A stretch of DNA of 64,000 bases, taken from assembly GCF_006715045.1 (NCBI RefSeq), contig NZ_VFML01000001.1:806001-870000 (forward strand), in the 5' to 3' direction. This stretch comes from Amycolatopsis cihanbeyliensis (GTDB lineage: Bacteria > Actinomycetota > Actinomycetes > Mycobacteriales > Pseudonocardiaceae). Shown here piece after piece: positions 16,257 through 25,082 of the stretch; the first letter of the stretch is position 1, and every line of letters begins with the position of its first letter. The translations under genes and the position numbers were made by a program. Under the pieces are notes generated by a model. That model was given only the letters and a program-made list of their open reading frames with translations, was not told the origin of the DNA and did no database searches.

Positions 16257-17267
16257 CTAGGCAGGCCGCGGCGCGGCGATCCCGGCCAGCCTGCGGTAGG
16301 AGTCCAGCTTCGCCGCCGGGTCGAAGGTGGACATCGTCACCAGGATCTCGTCCGCGCCGCTACGTTCGACCAGCCCGGACAGCTGCCGCTCCACCTCCGG
16401 CTCGGTACCGTGGAGCTGCCCGGTCATCGCCTCCTCGAACAGGCCGCGTTCCCGGTCGTTCATCGGCAGCGCGGCGACCTCCCCGGGGGACCGCTGCGGA
16501 GGGAACACCCCACGGGTACGGGCCTGGGTCAGCGCCCACGCCTCCGGCATCAGCAGCCGGCGGGCCCGCTCGGTCGACTCGGCGACGGCCACCGCCGTCG
16601 ACACGACGACATAGGGGTGCGGCGACCAGGCCGAGGGGCGAAACCGCGCGCGGTACCGTTCGATGCTGGCCAGCATCGCGTCCTCCCCGCGCACGGCCGC
16701 GATCACCAGCGGAAGGCCGAGGTCGGCCGCCACCCCGGCACCGGCGCCCGTGGCCAGGATGAATGGGGCGACCCGCGCTCCCTCGGCGGGAATCGCGTGC
16801 ACTCCCGGATGCGCGCGCTGGGTGCCCTGGACATAACCGAGCAGTTCCGCCACCTGGCCCGCGTAATCCTCTGCGGCGTCCTTGTCCCGCCCCAGCGCAC
16901 GCCGGATGCCCCCGGTGAAGCCCACCGAGCGACCCAGCCCCATGTCGATCCGGCCGGGGAACAACGCGTCGAGCACACCGAACTGCTCCGCCACCACCAG
17001 CGGCTGATGGTTCGGCAGCATCACCCCGCCGGTCCCGACCCGGATATCGGAGGTGGCCGAGGCGACCGCGGCGGCCAGCACGGTCGGCGCCGAACCGGCG
17101 ACCCCGGGAACGCTGTGATGCTCGGACACCCAGAACCGGTGGTAACCGAGCGCCTCCAGTTCGGACGCGAACCGAACCGTGTCCCGCAGCGCCTCGGCGT
17201 GGCTGTGCCCCTGTCGCGCCTGGGAACGGTCGAGCACGGAAAGCCGAAACGACGACAGCGACCTCAC
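16257..17267 (-). CDS. Luciferase-like (LLM class) flavin-dependent oxidoreductase
   Basis: 336 residues forming a bacterial-luciferase TIM barrel. Diagnostic phrases are F-W-V-S-E-H-H-S-V-P near residue 45, I-R-V-G-T-G-G-V-M-L-P-N-H-Q-P-L with the following A-E-Q-F, and R-I-D-M-G-L-G-R-S. These place it in the MsnO8/YhbW-like group that uses FMNH2. Substrate unknown. It is followed on the same strand, in genome order, by the GntR gene 67 bases away; whether that regulator controls it is not visible. Confidence 0.85.
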   Translation of the reverse strand: MRSLSSFRLSVLDRSQARQGHSHAEALRDTVRFASELEALGYHRFWVSEHHSVPGVAGSAPTVLAAAVASATSDIRVGTGGVMLPNHQPLVVAEQFGVLDALFPGRIDMGLGRSVGFTGGIRRALGRDKDAAEDYAGQVAELLGYVQGTQRAHPGVHAIPAEGARVAPFILATGAGAGVAADLGLPLVIAAVRGEDAMLASIERYRARFRPSAWSPHPYVVVSTAVAVAESTERARRLLMPEAWALTQARTRGVFPPQRSPGEVAALPMNDRERGLFEEAMTGQLHGTEPEVERQLSGLVERSGADEILVTMSTFDPAAKLDSYRRLAGIAAPRPA

Positions 17268-17334
17268 GCCCGGTGCAACCCGGGACGCCGCAGGCGCATT
17301 CCCGTTCGGCAGCCCCGCTCGTCGAGGTGGGATG

Positions 17335-17892
17335 TCAGTCGGCTGGCCACTCGTAGGAGAGTTCGAAGCGGTCGGCGGGCAGGACCATGTCGTTCATCTC
17401 CAGCGGCCGGTCCTTGCCGTGGGCAATGCGCGTCACGGTAACCACCGGTATCCCGGTGTCGATCTGCTCGATCGCATTGCCGTGGGTGAGGTCACGCGGA
17501 AGCCGGGACGCCGCGAGTTGGACGACCAGCCCGTTGGCCCGCATTACCCGATCCCGCGCGGTCACCTCGTCACCGGCCTGGATACCGAGGCACTCGGCGA
17601 CACGATCGTCAGCGGGCTCGAACCGGATCTTCACCGAGGACGAGGGCGTCCACCCCCGCGCGGCCGCATCGGCCATGAACGCGCCGCGGCCGTGCTCCGC
17701 GGTGACGATGCCTTCGGCGCGAAGCATGTTCACGGCATCGCGGATGGTCGGCCTGGACACGCCGTAGGTATCGACCAACTCTCGCTCGCTGGGAAGTCGA
17801 GAACCGGGTGTGTACTGCCCAGCGGCAATCCTCTCCCGGAGGTCCGCCGCCACCTGGCGGAAGGCCGGGACGCCACTTGTTCGATCCACCAC
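17335..17892 (-). CDS. GntR family transcriptional regulator
   Basis: 185 residues. The N-terminal winged helix-turn-helix (about 8-75) carries I-A-A-G-Q-Y-T-P-G-S-R-L-P-S-E-R-E-L, then V-S-R-P-T-I-R-D-A-V and L-R-A-E-G-I-V-T-A-E-H-G-R-G; the C-terminal part is a short UTRA-like effector domain. The GTG at 17892 has GGAGG nine bases upstream. It is divergent from a small ORF and a methyltransferase gene; the 158 bases between them hold both promoters, so it most likely regulates that unit. Confidence 0.88.
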   Translation of the reverse strand: MVDRTSGVPAFRQVAADLRERIAAGQYTPGSRLPSERELVDTYGVSRPTIRDAVNMLRAEGIVTAEHGRGAFMADAAARGWTPSSSVKIRFEPADDRVAECLGIQAGDEVTARDRVMRANGLVVQLAASRLPRDLTHGNAIEQIDTGIPVVTVTRIAHGKDRPLEMNDMVLPADRFELSYEWPAD

Positions 17893-17921
17893 GTACGCGA
17901 TCCTCCACAGGACATCTCGTC

Positions 17922-18050
17922 TTGACCAGTCACGGCCGCCGTGCCACGGTAAACGGCACGCCGCAACCCGACCGGTGGGAGAACCGGGAACCCGACAACG
18001 GCAGGGGCGACACCGGCAGCGGGAAGCACGAGAAGAGGGACGACGAGTAG
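17922..18050 (+). CDS. Possible small peptide gene ahead of the methyltransferase
   Basis: 42 residues from TTG 17922 (AGGA nine bases upstream); the frame is open further upstream to 17808 but that would overlap GntR. The peptide is polar: T-V-N-G-T-P-Q-P-D-R-W near the start, then a Gly/Asp/Glu/Arg-rich tail ending K-R-D-D-E. Its TAG stop overlaps the GTG start of the methyltransferase by one base, which suggests coupling. In actinomycetes GntR, short precursor, ATP-grasp maturase and this type of methyltransferase form a peptide-modification cassette; here no ATP-grasp gene follows. Speculative. Confidence 0.35.
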   Translation: MTSHGRRATVNGTPQPDRWENREPDNGRGDTGSGKHEKRDDE

Positions 18051-19141
18051 TGCCCGAGTGGCAGGACACCCTCGGCGTACCCCGCACGTGGTTCATTCCG
18101 CCCGTGATCTGGGTCGATGGTCACAGCGGTTTCGTCGCACTGTCCCGTGCGGACAGTCCCGCACAGTGGCGGCGGGCCGTCGAGACGGACGAGCCGATCG
18201 TGACCCAGGTCGACGACGGCCGAACACCACCCGGCCAGGTCGGCCTCGTGCCCACCAGTTCATGCAGCAAGCCGAGCGTGGTGGCGAGGATGCTCGGCGC
18301 ACTCGACGTGCAGCCTGGTCACCGCGTGCTGGAGGTCGGCACCGGGACCGGGTGGAACACCGCGCTGCTGGCCGACCGCGTCGGGCCGGACGGGCTGGTT
18401 GTCACGATCGAGGCCGACGAGCAGGTCGCCAGGACCGCGCGGCTCGCCTTCGAGAAGATCGGCCACAGGATCACCGCCATCACCGGCGATGGCGCCCGTG
18501 GATGGGCGCCGGACGCACCGTACGACCGACTCATCGCGACGGCATCCGTGCATGCGGTACCGCCACCATGGCTCGACCAGGTACGGCCCGGCGGCCGGTT
18601 GGTACTGCCGTTCGGCACGGACTACTGCAACGGCGCCATGCTCACCCTGGACCGGGCCGCAGACGGGTCCGCCAACGGGACATTCGGCGGTGCCCTCACC
18701 TTTATGCGGCTGCGCGGCCAGCGCAACGAGTTCATCGACCCGACCACCGAGCAACTGGGTGGCGCCGATCGCGGCACCACGCCGCTCCGACCCGGTCAGC
18801 TGTTCGAAATGATCGCGTTCCAGCGCGCGGCCTTCACCATCGGTCTCCGCGTCCCGCGCTGCTACCTCACCGTCGAAGAGGACGCGCGTGGGCCGCGGCG
18901 GCACACCATCGAGCTGCACGACACCGCGTCCGGCTCCTGGGCCAGGGTCGAGGTCGAGCCCGGAGGATCCACCAGCCCGGTCCGCCAATTCGGCTCGCGC
19001 CGGCTCTGGACCGAGGCCGAGGCCGCTTACGCCTGGTGGCGGGACGCCGGGCAACCGGAGGCCGGGCACTACCGGCTCACCGTCACCCCGGACGGCACGC
19101 ACCTGGTGGAACTCGACGGCCGGCGGTGGGCGATCACCTGA
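18050..19141 (+). CDS. Protein-L-isoaspartate O-methyltransferase-like enzyme
   Basis: 363 residues. The N-terminal 80 residues are family-specific (W-F-I-P-P-V-I-W, then T-S-S-C-S-K-P-S-V-V-A-R-M-L resembling the PIMT substrate loop). The SAM-binding motif I is V-L-E-V-G-T-G-T-G-W-N-T-A-L-L-A at about 105-120, and motif II is near Y-D-R-L-I-A-T-A. The C-terminal extension of about 130 residues distinguishes it from housekeeping PIMT and matches methyltransferases found with ATP-grasp-type peptide maturases. Its GTG overlaps the small ORF stop. Converges on ligD-pol, 7 bases apart. Confidence 0.8.
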   Translation: MPEWQDTLGVPRTWFIPPVIWVDGHSGFVALSRADSPAQWRRAVETDEPIVTQVDDGRTPPGQVGLVPTSSCSKPSVVARMLGALDVQPGHRVLEVGTGTGWNTALLADRVGPDGLVVTIEADEQVARTARLAFEKIGHRITAITGDGARGWAPDAPYDRLIATASVHAVPPPWLDQVRPGGRLVLPFGTDYCNGAMLTLDRAADGSANGTFGGALTFMRLRGQRNEFIDPTTEQLGGADRGTTPLRPGQLFEMIAFQRAAFTIGLRVPRCYLTVEEDARGPRRHTIELHDTASGSWARVEVEPGGSTSPVRQFGSRRLWTEAEAAYAWWRDAGQPEAGHYRLTVTPDGTHLVELDGRRWAIT

Positions 19142-19148
19142 CCGCGTC

Positions 19149-20180
19149 TCAGCCGTCGTCGGCGGTGTCCGGCCTGGCTCGAGAGGGTTGGACGCGTTTC
19201 GGCTCGCCGGGCATCTTCGGGTAGTCGGGTGGGTAGGGCATCTCGGCCTGGCCGAGGTCCCGGTCGTCCCGCTCGTACCACTCCAGCAGCGTCTCGATGC
19301 CGAAGGACTGCGAGTCGATGTCCGCGTGCAGGTCGCCGTGCTCCGCGAGCCAGCCGGCGACGGTGCGCACGTCGAAGTCGTCCGGGTGCACCTCGGTCAG
19401 CTGGTCCCAGGTCAACGGGGTGGAGACGGTGGCCCGGTGCGTGCCGCGCACCGACCAGGAGGAGGCCACCGTCCGGTCCCGCGCGGCCTGGTTGTAGTCG
19501 ATGAAGACCCGCCCGTCACGCTCCTCCTTCCACCAGGAGATCGTGGCGAGCTTCGGCGCCCTGCGCTCGACCTCCCGGCCCAGCGCGATCAGGGCGTGCC
19601 GGACGTCGACGAAGTCCCACTCCGGGCGGATCCGGACCAGCACGTGCACCCCGCGGCCGCCGGAGGTCTTCGGGTACCCGGTGAGCCCGGCGTCCGCCAG
19701 CACCTCGCGCACGGTGCCCGCGACCCGCACCGCGTCGGCGAAGCCGAGCTCATCCGGCGGGTCCACGTCGATCCGCAGTTCGTCGGGATGATCGACATCC
19801 GGTCTGCGCACCGGCCACGGGTGGAAGTCGAAGGTGCCGAGGTTGGCGGCCCAGACGAACACGGCGGGTTCGGTCGGGCAGACCTCCTCGGCGGTGCGCC
19901 CGGAGGGAAAGGTGATCCGCGCCTTCTCCATCCAGTCCGGCGCGCCCTTGGGCACCCGTTTGGCATAGAAGTACTCACCGGTAACCCCGTCCGGATACCG
20001 TTTCAGTGTGGTCGGCCGCTCCCCGATCGCCCGCAGCAGCGGGCCGCCGACCGCGAGGTAGTGCTCCACGACCTCACGCTTGGTGATGCCGCGATCCGGG
20101 AAGTAGATCTTGTCCGGGCTGCTCACCCGCACCGTGCGCTGCCCTACCGTGTACTCGACGGGCTCACCGTTCTTGGCCAC
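19149..20180 (-). CDS. LigD-type polymerase domain protein (NHEJ primase-polymerase)
   Basis: 343 residues forming a single archaeo-eukaryotic primase domain. Visible blocks are S-S-P-D-K-I-Y-F-P near residue 20, R-I-D-V-D-P-P-D-E-L with the catalytic Asp pair around 137-139, T-S-G-G-R-G-V-H-V-L-V-R-I, and V-F-I-D-Y-N-Q-A-A-R. Such stand-alone PolDom proteins fill gaps and add ribonucleotides in actinobacterial end-joining. The ligase partner may be LigC at 12664-13743. The first 17 bases overlap the end of the acetyltransferase gene. Confidence 0.88.
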   Translation of the reverse strand: MAKNGEPVEYTVGQRTVRVSSPDKIYFPDRGITKREVVEHYLAVGGPLLRAIGERPTTLKRYPDGVTGEYFYAKRVPKGAPDWMEKARITFPSGRTAEEVCPTEPAVFVWAANLGTFDFHPWPVRRPDVDHPDELRIDVDPPDELGFADAVRVAGTVREVLADAGLTGYPKTSGGRGVHVLVRIRPEWDFVDVRHALIALGREVERRAPKLATISWWKEERDGRVFIDYNQAARDRTVASSWSVRGTHRATVSTPLTWDQLTEVHPDDFDVRTVAGWLAEHGDLHADIDSQSFGIETLLEWYERDDRDLGQAEMPYPPDYPKMPGEPKRVQPSRARPDTADDG

Positions 20181-20745
20181 CCGACCACCGTAGCCGGTGA
20201 TCGCTCGCGAGGACGGACATCACCAGCACATCGTGTCGTTCGCCCTCCCAGTACAGCGCCTCACGCAGCACGCCCTCGGCGACGAACCCGCACTTCTCGT
20301 ACACCCGTCTGGCCCGCGGGTTGTGCGCGAACACCTCGAGGGCCACCCGGTGCAGACCGACCGTGTCGAAGGCGAAGTCCAACACCAGCCGGGTCGCCTC
20401 CGTGCCGTAGCCCTTGCCGAACTCGGCCGGGCCGGACAGGGCGATCCGGAAGCTCATCGACTCGTTGGCCTCGTCCAGCTCGTTCAGCGCCGCGTCTCCG
20501 AGGAACCTGCCGTCCTCCACCGCCGTGACGGCCCAGTCGGCCCGGTGCGCGGCGCCGGGCCAGGCGGCGAGCCTTTCGGCGACGTACTCGCGGGTGAACG
20601 TGGCGTGTGTCCCGGTGAGCCGGATGACCTCGGGATCCCGCAACGACTGCCACAGCCCGTCCAGATGCCGCTGATCGAGCTGAACCAACCGGACGTTCTC
20701 GGCGGTCAGGCAAGGCTGATCACGCAGCGCTTCCAGGTTCGGCAT
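20164..20745 (-). CDS. GNAT family N-acetyltransferase (RimJ/RimL type)
   Basis: 193 residues with the GNAT fold typical of RimJ-like enzymes: an N-terminal L-T-A-E-N-V-R-L strand, then G-K-G-Y-G-T-E-A-T-R-L-V-L-D-F-A-F as the acetyl-CoA pyrophosphate loop, and the C-terminal V-F-A-H-N-P-R-A-R-R-V-Y-E-K-C-G-F. It transfers acetyl to an amino group, of a protein N-terminus or a small molecule; the target is unknown. It is upstream of and overlaps ligD-pol, so the two are co-transcribed. Confidence 0.85.
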   Translation of the reverse strand: MPNLEALRDQPCLTAENVRLVQLDQRHLDGLWQSLRDPEVIRLTGTHATFTREYVAERLAAWPGAAHRADWAVTAVEDGRFLGDAALNELDEANESMSFRIALSGPAEFGKGYGTEATRLVLDFAFDTVGLHRVALEVFAHNPRARRVYEKCGFVAEGVLREALYWEGERHDVLVMSVLASDHRLRWSGGQER

Positions 20746-20804
20746 GGATGCACTGGATCACGCCCGCCACCTGTACGCCAGCGATTTTCCGCCGGTGCCG
20801 TACG

Positions 20805-21476
20805 GTGACCGCCGTGGCCGGCCGCAGCAAACTGTTCCTCGGACTCGCCCTGCTCGTGGCCATCGTGGCGGCGGCCGTGCTGCTGCCCGTGCCCGGCCCC
20901 GTCGAACTGCGCACGCTGGCGCGGGACGCGGGCCCGGCGGCACCGCTGCTGTTCCTGCTCGCCTACGGGGTGCTCACCGCGGCGCCGATCCCGCGCACCG
21001 TGTTCAGCCTCGCCGCCGGGCTACTGCTGGGAAACCTCCTCGGGCTGGCCGTCGCCATGATCGGAACGGCGACCTCGGCCGCACTCGGCTTCCTCGCCGC
21101 GCGGGTGCTGGGCAGGGATCTGGTGGCCCGGCACCTGCACCGGAACTGGGTACGCACGGTCAACGGCCGGCTCACCGGTGGCGGGGCGCTGGCGGTGACC
21201 TCGCTGCGGCTGATCCCGGTGATCCCGTTCGCCCCGCTGAGCTACTGCTGCGGGGTGTCCACGATCCGGCTCGCGCCGTACGTGGCGGGGACGGTGCTCG
21301 GCAGCCTGCCGGGGACGGCCGCGGTCGTGCTGCTCGGCGACGCCATCACCGGCACCACCCCGCCCGCGCTGCTGGCCTGCTACGCGGTGTTCGCGCTGGC
21401 CGGAGCGATCGGGGTGGCCAGGGTCGTACGCAGGACCAACCAGAAAGAAGTTGAACCCGAACGTACCGCTGTCTGA
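20805..21476 (+). CDS. TVP38/TMEM64 (DedA-like) membrane protein
   Basis: About 223 residues from GTG 20805 (GTG 20814 also possible). Five to six hydrophobic helices; the family blocks P-R-T-V-F-S-L-A-A-G-L-L-L-G and S-L-R-L-I-P-V-I-P-F-A-P-L-S-Y are both clear. TVP38/DedA proteins are implicated in lipid scrambling and membrane homeostasis. Divergent from the acetyltransferase, 60 bases apart. Its 3' end precedes the kinase gene. Confidence 0.82.
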   Translation: MTAVAGRSKLFLGLALLVAIVAAAVLLPVPGPVELRTLARDAGPAAPLLFLLAYGVLTAAPIPRTVFSLAAGLLLGNLLGLAVAMIGTATSAALGFLAARVLGRDLVARHLHRNWVRTVNGRLTGGGALAVTSLRLIPVIPFAPLSYCCGVSTIRLAPYVAGTVLGSLPGTAAVVLLGDAITGTTPPALLACYAVFALAGAIGVARVVRRTNQKEVEPERTAV

Positions 21477-21558
21477 GGGTGGCGCTGACGACGATCCGGA
21501 TCCGGCGACCGCTACACTCGATCGGGTGCGCGACCCTATTGTTCGCGTGCGGTCAGCC

Positions 21559-23223
21559 ATGATTGCGGATAGTTCCCGAGGAGTAGGCGTCATCGACACC
21601 GGTCAGCTCATCGCAGGGCACTACCGCCTCGTAGAGCACATTGGCAGCGGCGCCATGGGCGTGGTCTGGCGCGCCATCGACGAACGCCTCGAGCGGTCGG
21701 TGGCGGTCAAGCAGATCCTCACGCAGCCGGGTCTTTCCGAGGCGGAGCGGGCGAACATCAGGCAACGCGCCATGCGCGAGGCCAAGAATGCCGCGCGCTT
21801 CCAGCATCCCAACGCGATCGTGGTGTTCGATATCGCCGAGCACGCGGGTGATCCGTGCCTGGTGATGGAGTACCTGCCCTCGCAGAGCCTGTCCGCGATC
21901 CTCGCCGAGCGGCCGATGATGCCGGTGGCGGAGGTCGCCGCGATCGGTAAGCAGGTGGCCGCCGCGCTGGTCTCCGCGCACCGCGCCGGCCTGGTGCATC
22001 GCGACGTGAAACCCGGGAACGTGCTGATCGACGAGAGTGGCACCGCTAAGATCACCGATTTCGGGATTTCCCGCGCCGCGGGCGACATGACGCTCACCCA
22101 GACCGGGCTGATCGGCGGCACACCCGCGTACCTGGCTCCGGAACTGGCCAGGGGTGCCGATCCCGCGCCCAGTTCCGATGTGTTCGCGCTCGGCGCCACC
22201 CTCTACCACGCGATCGAGGGTCAAACGCCGTACGGAAACAATGCCAATCAGCTGGCGCTGCTGTATTCGGCGGCCAACGGAAAGATCATTCCGCCGAGCA
22301 ACGCGGGACCGGCCACCGCGCTGCTGATGAACCTGCTGCGCACCGATCCCGAGGAACGGCCCAGTATGGCCGAGGCGCGCGATCAGCTCGCCGCGCTCGC
22401 CACGGGAGGCGCGGGAGGCGCAGCCGGGGTCGGCGGCGGTAACGGCCAGAAACTGTCCGAAACGCTGGTGTCGCCCCCGCTGCCACACACCGGGCGCAAA
22501 CCGGCCGAACCGGCGTCGGCGCCTCCGCCCCAGCCTCCGGTGACCGGAGTCCGGCCGCCCTGGCAGCGCGCCGAGAGACCGGCCGCTCCCCCGCCGACGT
22601 CCTCGTTCACCCCGGAGAGACCGGCCGCGGCGCCTGCCCCTGCCCCCGCTTCCGGTGGTGGCGGGGCCGCCAGACGCAAGCCACTGCTCATCGGCGCGAT
22701 CGCGGCCGTGGTGGTGGTCGCGGCCACCGTGCTCACCATCGTGCTGTCCTCCGGTGGGGACGAGGACCCCGGATCTGACCAGCAGGCCCAGAACCCCGGC
22801 ACGACGGCCACCGGTGCCCCAGATGGCTCGCAGACATCCGGTTCACCGTCGTCACCGGCTGGCGCTCCGGGCACTACACCGAGCCAGGGAACGGTTGACG
22901 AAAGTGCTGCTTATGCTCAGGTCAAGACGTTCCTTGACTCCATCGGGACTGCTACGGCCTGGGAAATGCTGACACCTGCGGCGCAAAGTGTGTACGTAGA
23001 CCTCGCCAACTTCACCCAACACTGGTCCGACTTCGCACTGAAGGATTACCGAACCGCGCGAGAGCACGGTTCGGACCCCGACGGTGCGATCAATGTGTCG
23101 TACGAAATCAAGTACAAGGACGAAGGCTGGAACCGGTCGCCTGTCCGCGTTATCGATGCAGGCGGTGGGAAACTGCTCATCGATTCCGACACTCGCCGGC
23201 CCAGTGCGCGCGGTGGCTACTGA
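21559..23223 (+). CDS. Membrane-anchored serine/threonine protein kinase (Hanks/PknB type)
   Basis: 554 residues. The kinase domain occupies about 20-280: glycine loop G-S-G-A-M-G-V-V (29-36), catalytic lysine K51, H-R-D at 147-149 followed by V-K-P-G-N-V, D-F-G-I-S, and activation segment G-G-T-P-A-Y-L-A-P-E. A Pro/Ala-rich linker follows, one transmembrane helix at about 374-396, and an extracellular domain of about 155 residues with Thr/Ser/Pro linker but no PASTA repeats. ATG 21559 is the clearest start. Monocistronic; its signal is unknown. Confidence 0.9.
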   Translation: MIADSSRGVGVIDTGQLIAGHYRLVEHIGSGAMGVVWRAIDERLERSVAVKQILTQPGLSEAERANIRQRAMREAKNAARFQHPNAIVVFDIAEHAGDPCLVMEYLPSQSLSAILAERPMMPVAEVAAIGKQVAAALVSAHRAGLVHRDVKPGNVLIDESGTAKITDFGISRAAGDMTLTQTGLIGGTPAYLAPELARGADPAPSSDVFALGATLYHAIEGQTPYGNNANQLALLYSAANGKIIPPSNAGPATALLMNLLRTDPEERPSMAEARDQLAALATGGAGGAAGVGGGNGQKLSETLVSPPLPHTGRKPAEPASAPPPQPPVTGVRPPWQRAERPAAPPPTSSFTPERPAAAPAPAPASGGGGAARRKPLLIGAIAAVVVVAATVLTIVLSSGGDEDPGSDQQAQNPGTTATGAPDGSQTSGSPSSPAGAPGTTPSQGTVDESAAYAQVKTFLDSIGTATAWEMLTPAAQSVYVDLANFTQHWSDFALKDYRTAREHGSDPDGAINVSYEIKYKDEGWNRSPVRVIDAGGGKLLIDSDTRRPSARGGY

Positions 23224-23264
23224 TTCGGCTGTTCGAACGGCAGGCGGTGCCTTACTGTTGAGGC

Positions 23265-23564
23265 ATGGCCGACAACGGCGGGCCGGCGGGTAAGCGTCGT
23301 TTCGAGGACGAGCTGGCCGGGCTGGATCCGAACGATCCGGAGGTGCAGGAGTTCGCCGCGCACCTGGACCGGATGGAGCGTACGGGCCCCTCGTTCACCG
23401 TCGAGGGGTCTATCAAGGGTGTCGGCGAGTTCGCCGACGCCAGTAACCGCGCCGGTGGCGGGAAATGGCTGGCCGCGGTGATCGTGGTCTGCCTCATCCT
23501 GTTCGGCATCCTGTTTGCGGCGTGGGACACGATCGGTCGAGTCCTCGCCTGGCTGTCCGGGTAG
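23265..23564 (+). CDS. Small single-pass membrane protein, hypothetical
   Basis: 99 residues: an acidic soluble N-terminal part with D-P-N-D-P-E-V-Q-E-F-A-A-H-L-D-R, then one hydrophobic helix (W-L-A-A-V-I-V-V-C-L-I-L-F-G-I-L-F) and a short end. The pattern suggests a cytoplasmic domain anchored by one C-terminal helix. It starts 41 bases after the kinase gene and ends 10 bases before msrB, so it may share a transcript with msrB. Function unknown. Confidence 0.75.
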   Translation: MADNGGPAGKRRFEDELAGLDPNDPEVQEFAAHLDRMERTGPSFTVEGSIKGVGEFADASNRAGGGKWLAAVIVVCLILFGILFAAWDTIGRVLAWLSG

Positions 23565-23574
23565 CCTGGGAGAT

Positions 23575-24012
23575 ATGAAACCCGGCATGAAACCTGTCGT
23601 CGGCGCCACCCCGCGCGTGGTGAAGCCCGAGCAGGACTGGCGGGAGCAACTGGGCCCGGAGGAGTACGCGGTACTCCGGCAGGCCGGGACCGAACGCCCG
23701 TTCACCGGCGAGTACACCGACACCGAGACGGTCGGGGTGTACGAGTGCCGCGCCTGCGGCGCCGAGTTGTTCCGCAGCACCACCAAGTTCGCCAGCCACT
23801 GCGGGTGGCCCTCGTTCTACGACCCCGCCGACTCCGACGCCGTGCTGCTGCGCGAGGACCGCGGCATGGGCATGAAGCGGGTCGAGGTGCTGTGCGCCTC
23901 CTGCCACAGCCACCTCGGGCACGTGTTCGAGGGCGAGGGCTACGACACTCCGACCGACCAGCGCTACTGCATCAACTCCGTCGCGTTGAAGCTGGTGCCC
24001 ACCGACTCCTGA
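23575..24012 (+). CDS. msrB: Peptide-methionine (R)-S-oxide reductase MsrB
   Basis: 145 residues. Two zinc-binding CxxC pairs are present (C-R-A-C and C-A-S-C), with H-C-G-W-P-S-F as substrate site and the catalytic cysteine in R-Y-C-I-N-S-V-A-L. This is a complete MsrB that reduces methionine-R-sulfoxide using thioredoxin. ATG 23575 is used; the Met at 23587 is a weaker alternative. Confidence 0.95.
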   Translation: MKPGMKPVVGATPRVVKPEQDWREQLGPEEYAVLRQAGTERPFTGEYTDTETVGVYECRACGAELFRSTTKFASHCGWPSFYDPADSDAVLLREDRGMGMKRVEVLCASCHSHLGHVFEGEGYDTPTDQRYCINSVALKLVPTDS

Positions 24013-24096
24013 GCTTGCGGGCCGAAACACCGTCACGCTTCCGGCCGACCGATGCCATAATGCCGACCTCACGGCTGCCAGGGCTGAAGGGGCGAG

Positions 24097-24987
24097 ATGG
24101 GCGAGCAATGGGGGATGTCCGGTGGGGCATTTCTCCTGCTCTACCTCGGACTGCTCAACCTGCCCTGGATCACCGGCGTGGTCATGGCGCGGGCGCGGCG
24201 CCGGATGGCCATGCGCAGGGCGAGCCGGTACGGTGACCAGCTGCCGACCCCCCGTCACCTGGCGTACCTGACCGGTGGGCCGATACAGGTCGTCGAAACG
24301 ACGATCGCGTCCCTGCTGCACAGCGAGAAGCTCAGGGTGAACAGCGGCGGCTTCTTCCAGGCCGCTCGCGGTGCGGCAGGCGACGACCAGCTGGAGGACG
24401 CCGTCCTGGACAGCGCCCGCCGTCGGCGATCCGCCACCCGTGGCGGGCTCGTCGGCTCCACCCGCCGCTCGCCCGGCGTGCGGGAGATCGAGCGGCACCT
24501 CGCCCGGAACGGACTGATCAGCTTCGAACTGCACGACCGGCGGCGGACCAGCACGGTGCTGATCCTGCAGGTGCTCGTGCTGGCCTTCGGCCTGGCCGCG
24601 TTGTTGACCAGCGGAGACCCGGACGGGTTCACCGCGTTCCTGGTTCTGCTGCTGCTCATCGGCGTTAGCTCGCTGATCAGCGGACTGATCGTGCACTTCG
24701 CCCGCGGACCGGACGGCACCCCCACCCTGGCGGGTCGACGGCTGACCACTAGGTCGGTGGCCACGGCCTGGCCAGGCGCGGTCGGCGCGGTCGCCCTCGG
24801 CGGCCTGGCCAGCTACCCGGATCCGCAGATCGCGGCCGCTGCGGCCAAGATCGAACCGGTCGGCGGCACCAGTCCGGCCGGAACGCCCCATCACGGAGGG
24901 GGCGGTGGCGGTGGCGGGGGCGGTTGTGGCGGTGGGGGCTGCGGGGGAGGTGGCTGCGGCGGTGGAGGTGGCGGCTGCGGGGGCTGA
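24097..24987 (+). CDS. TIGR04222-type membrane protein with Gly/Cys-rich tail, copy 1
   Basis: 296 residues. The N-terminus (W-G-M-S-G-G-A-F-L-L-L-Y) and first helix, the cytoplasmic segment (L-P-T-P-R-H-L-A-Y-L-T-G-G-P-x-x-V-V-E-T-T-I-A-S-L) and two central helices (about 150-190) fit the TIGR04222 group of actinobacterial membrane proteins. The last 32 residues are almost pure glycine with four regularly spaced cysteines. The neighbouring paralogue and DUF692 enzyme suggest the tail is a substrate for cysteine modification; that is inference. Confidence 0.75.
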   Translation: MGEQWGMSGGAFLLLYLGLLNLPWITGVVMARARRRMAMRRASRYGDQLPTPRHLAYLTGGPIQVVETTIASLLHSEKLRVNSGGFFQAARGAAGDDQLEDAVLDSARRRRSATRGGLVGSTRRSPGVREIERHLARNGLISFELHDRRRTSTVLILQVLVLAFGLAALLTSGDPDGFTAFLVLLLLIGVSSLISGLIVHFARGPDGTPTLAGRRLTTRSVATAWPGAVGAVALGGLASYPDPQIAAAAAKIEPVGGTSPAGTPHHGGGGGGGGGGCGGGGCGGGGCGGGGGGCGG

Positions 24988-25082
24988 GCCGGCGCCGGTA
25001 ACGGTCTCTCATCGACCACCGGAACCGCCGTCCGGCCCGGCACGGCCCTGGGATCCTGGCGCTATCCGCGGGAGGAGGCGGT

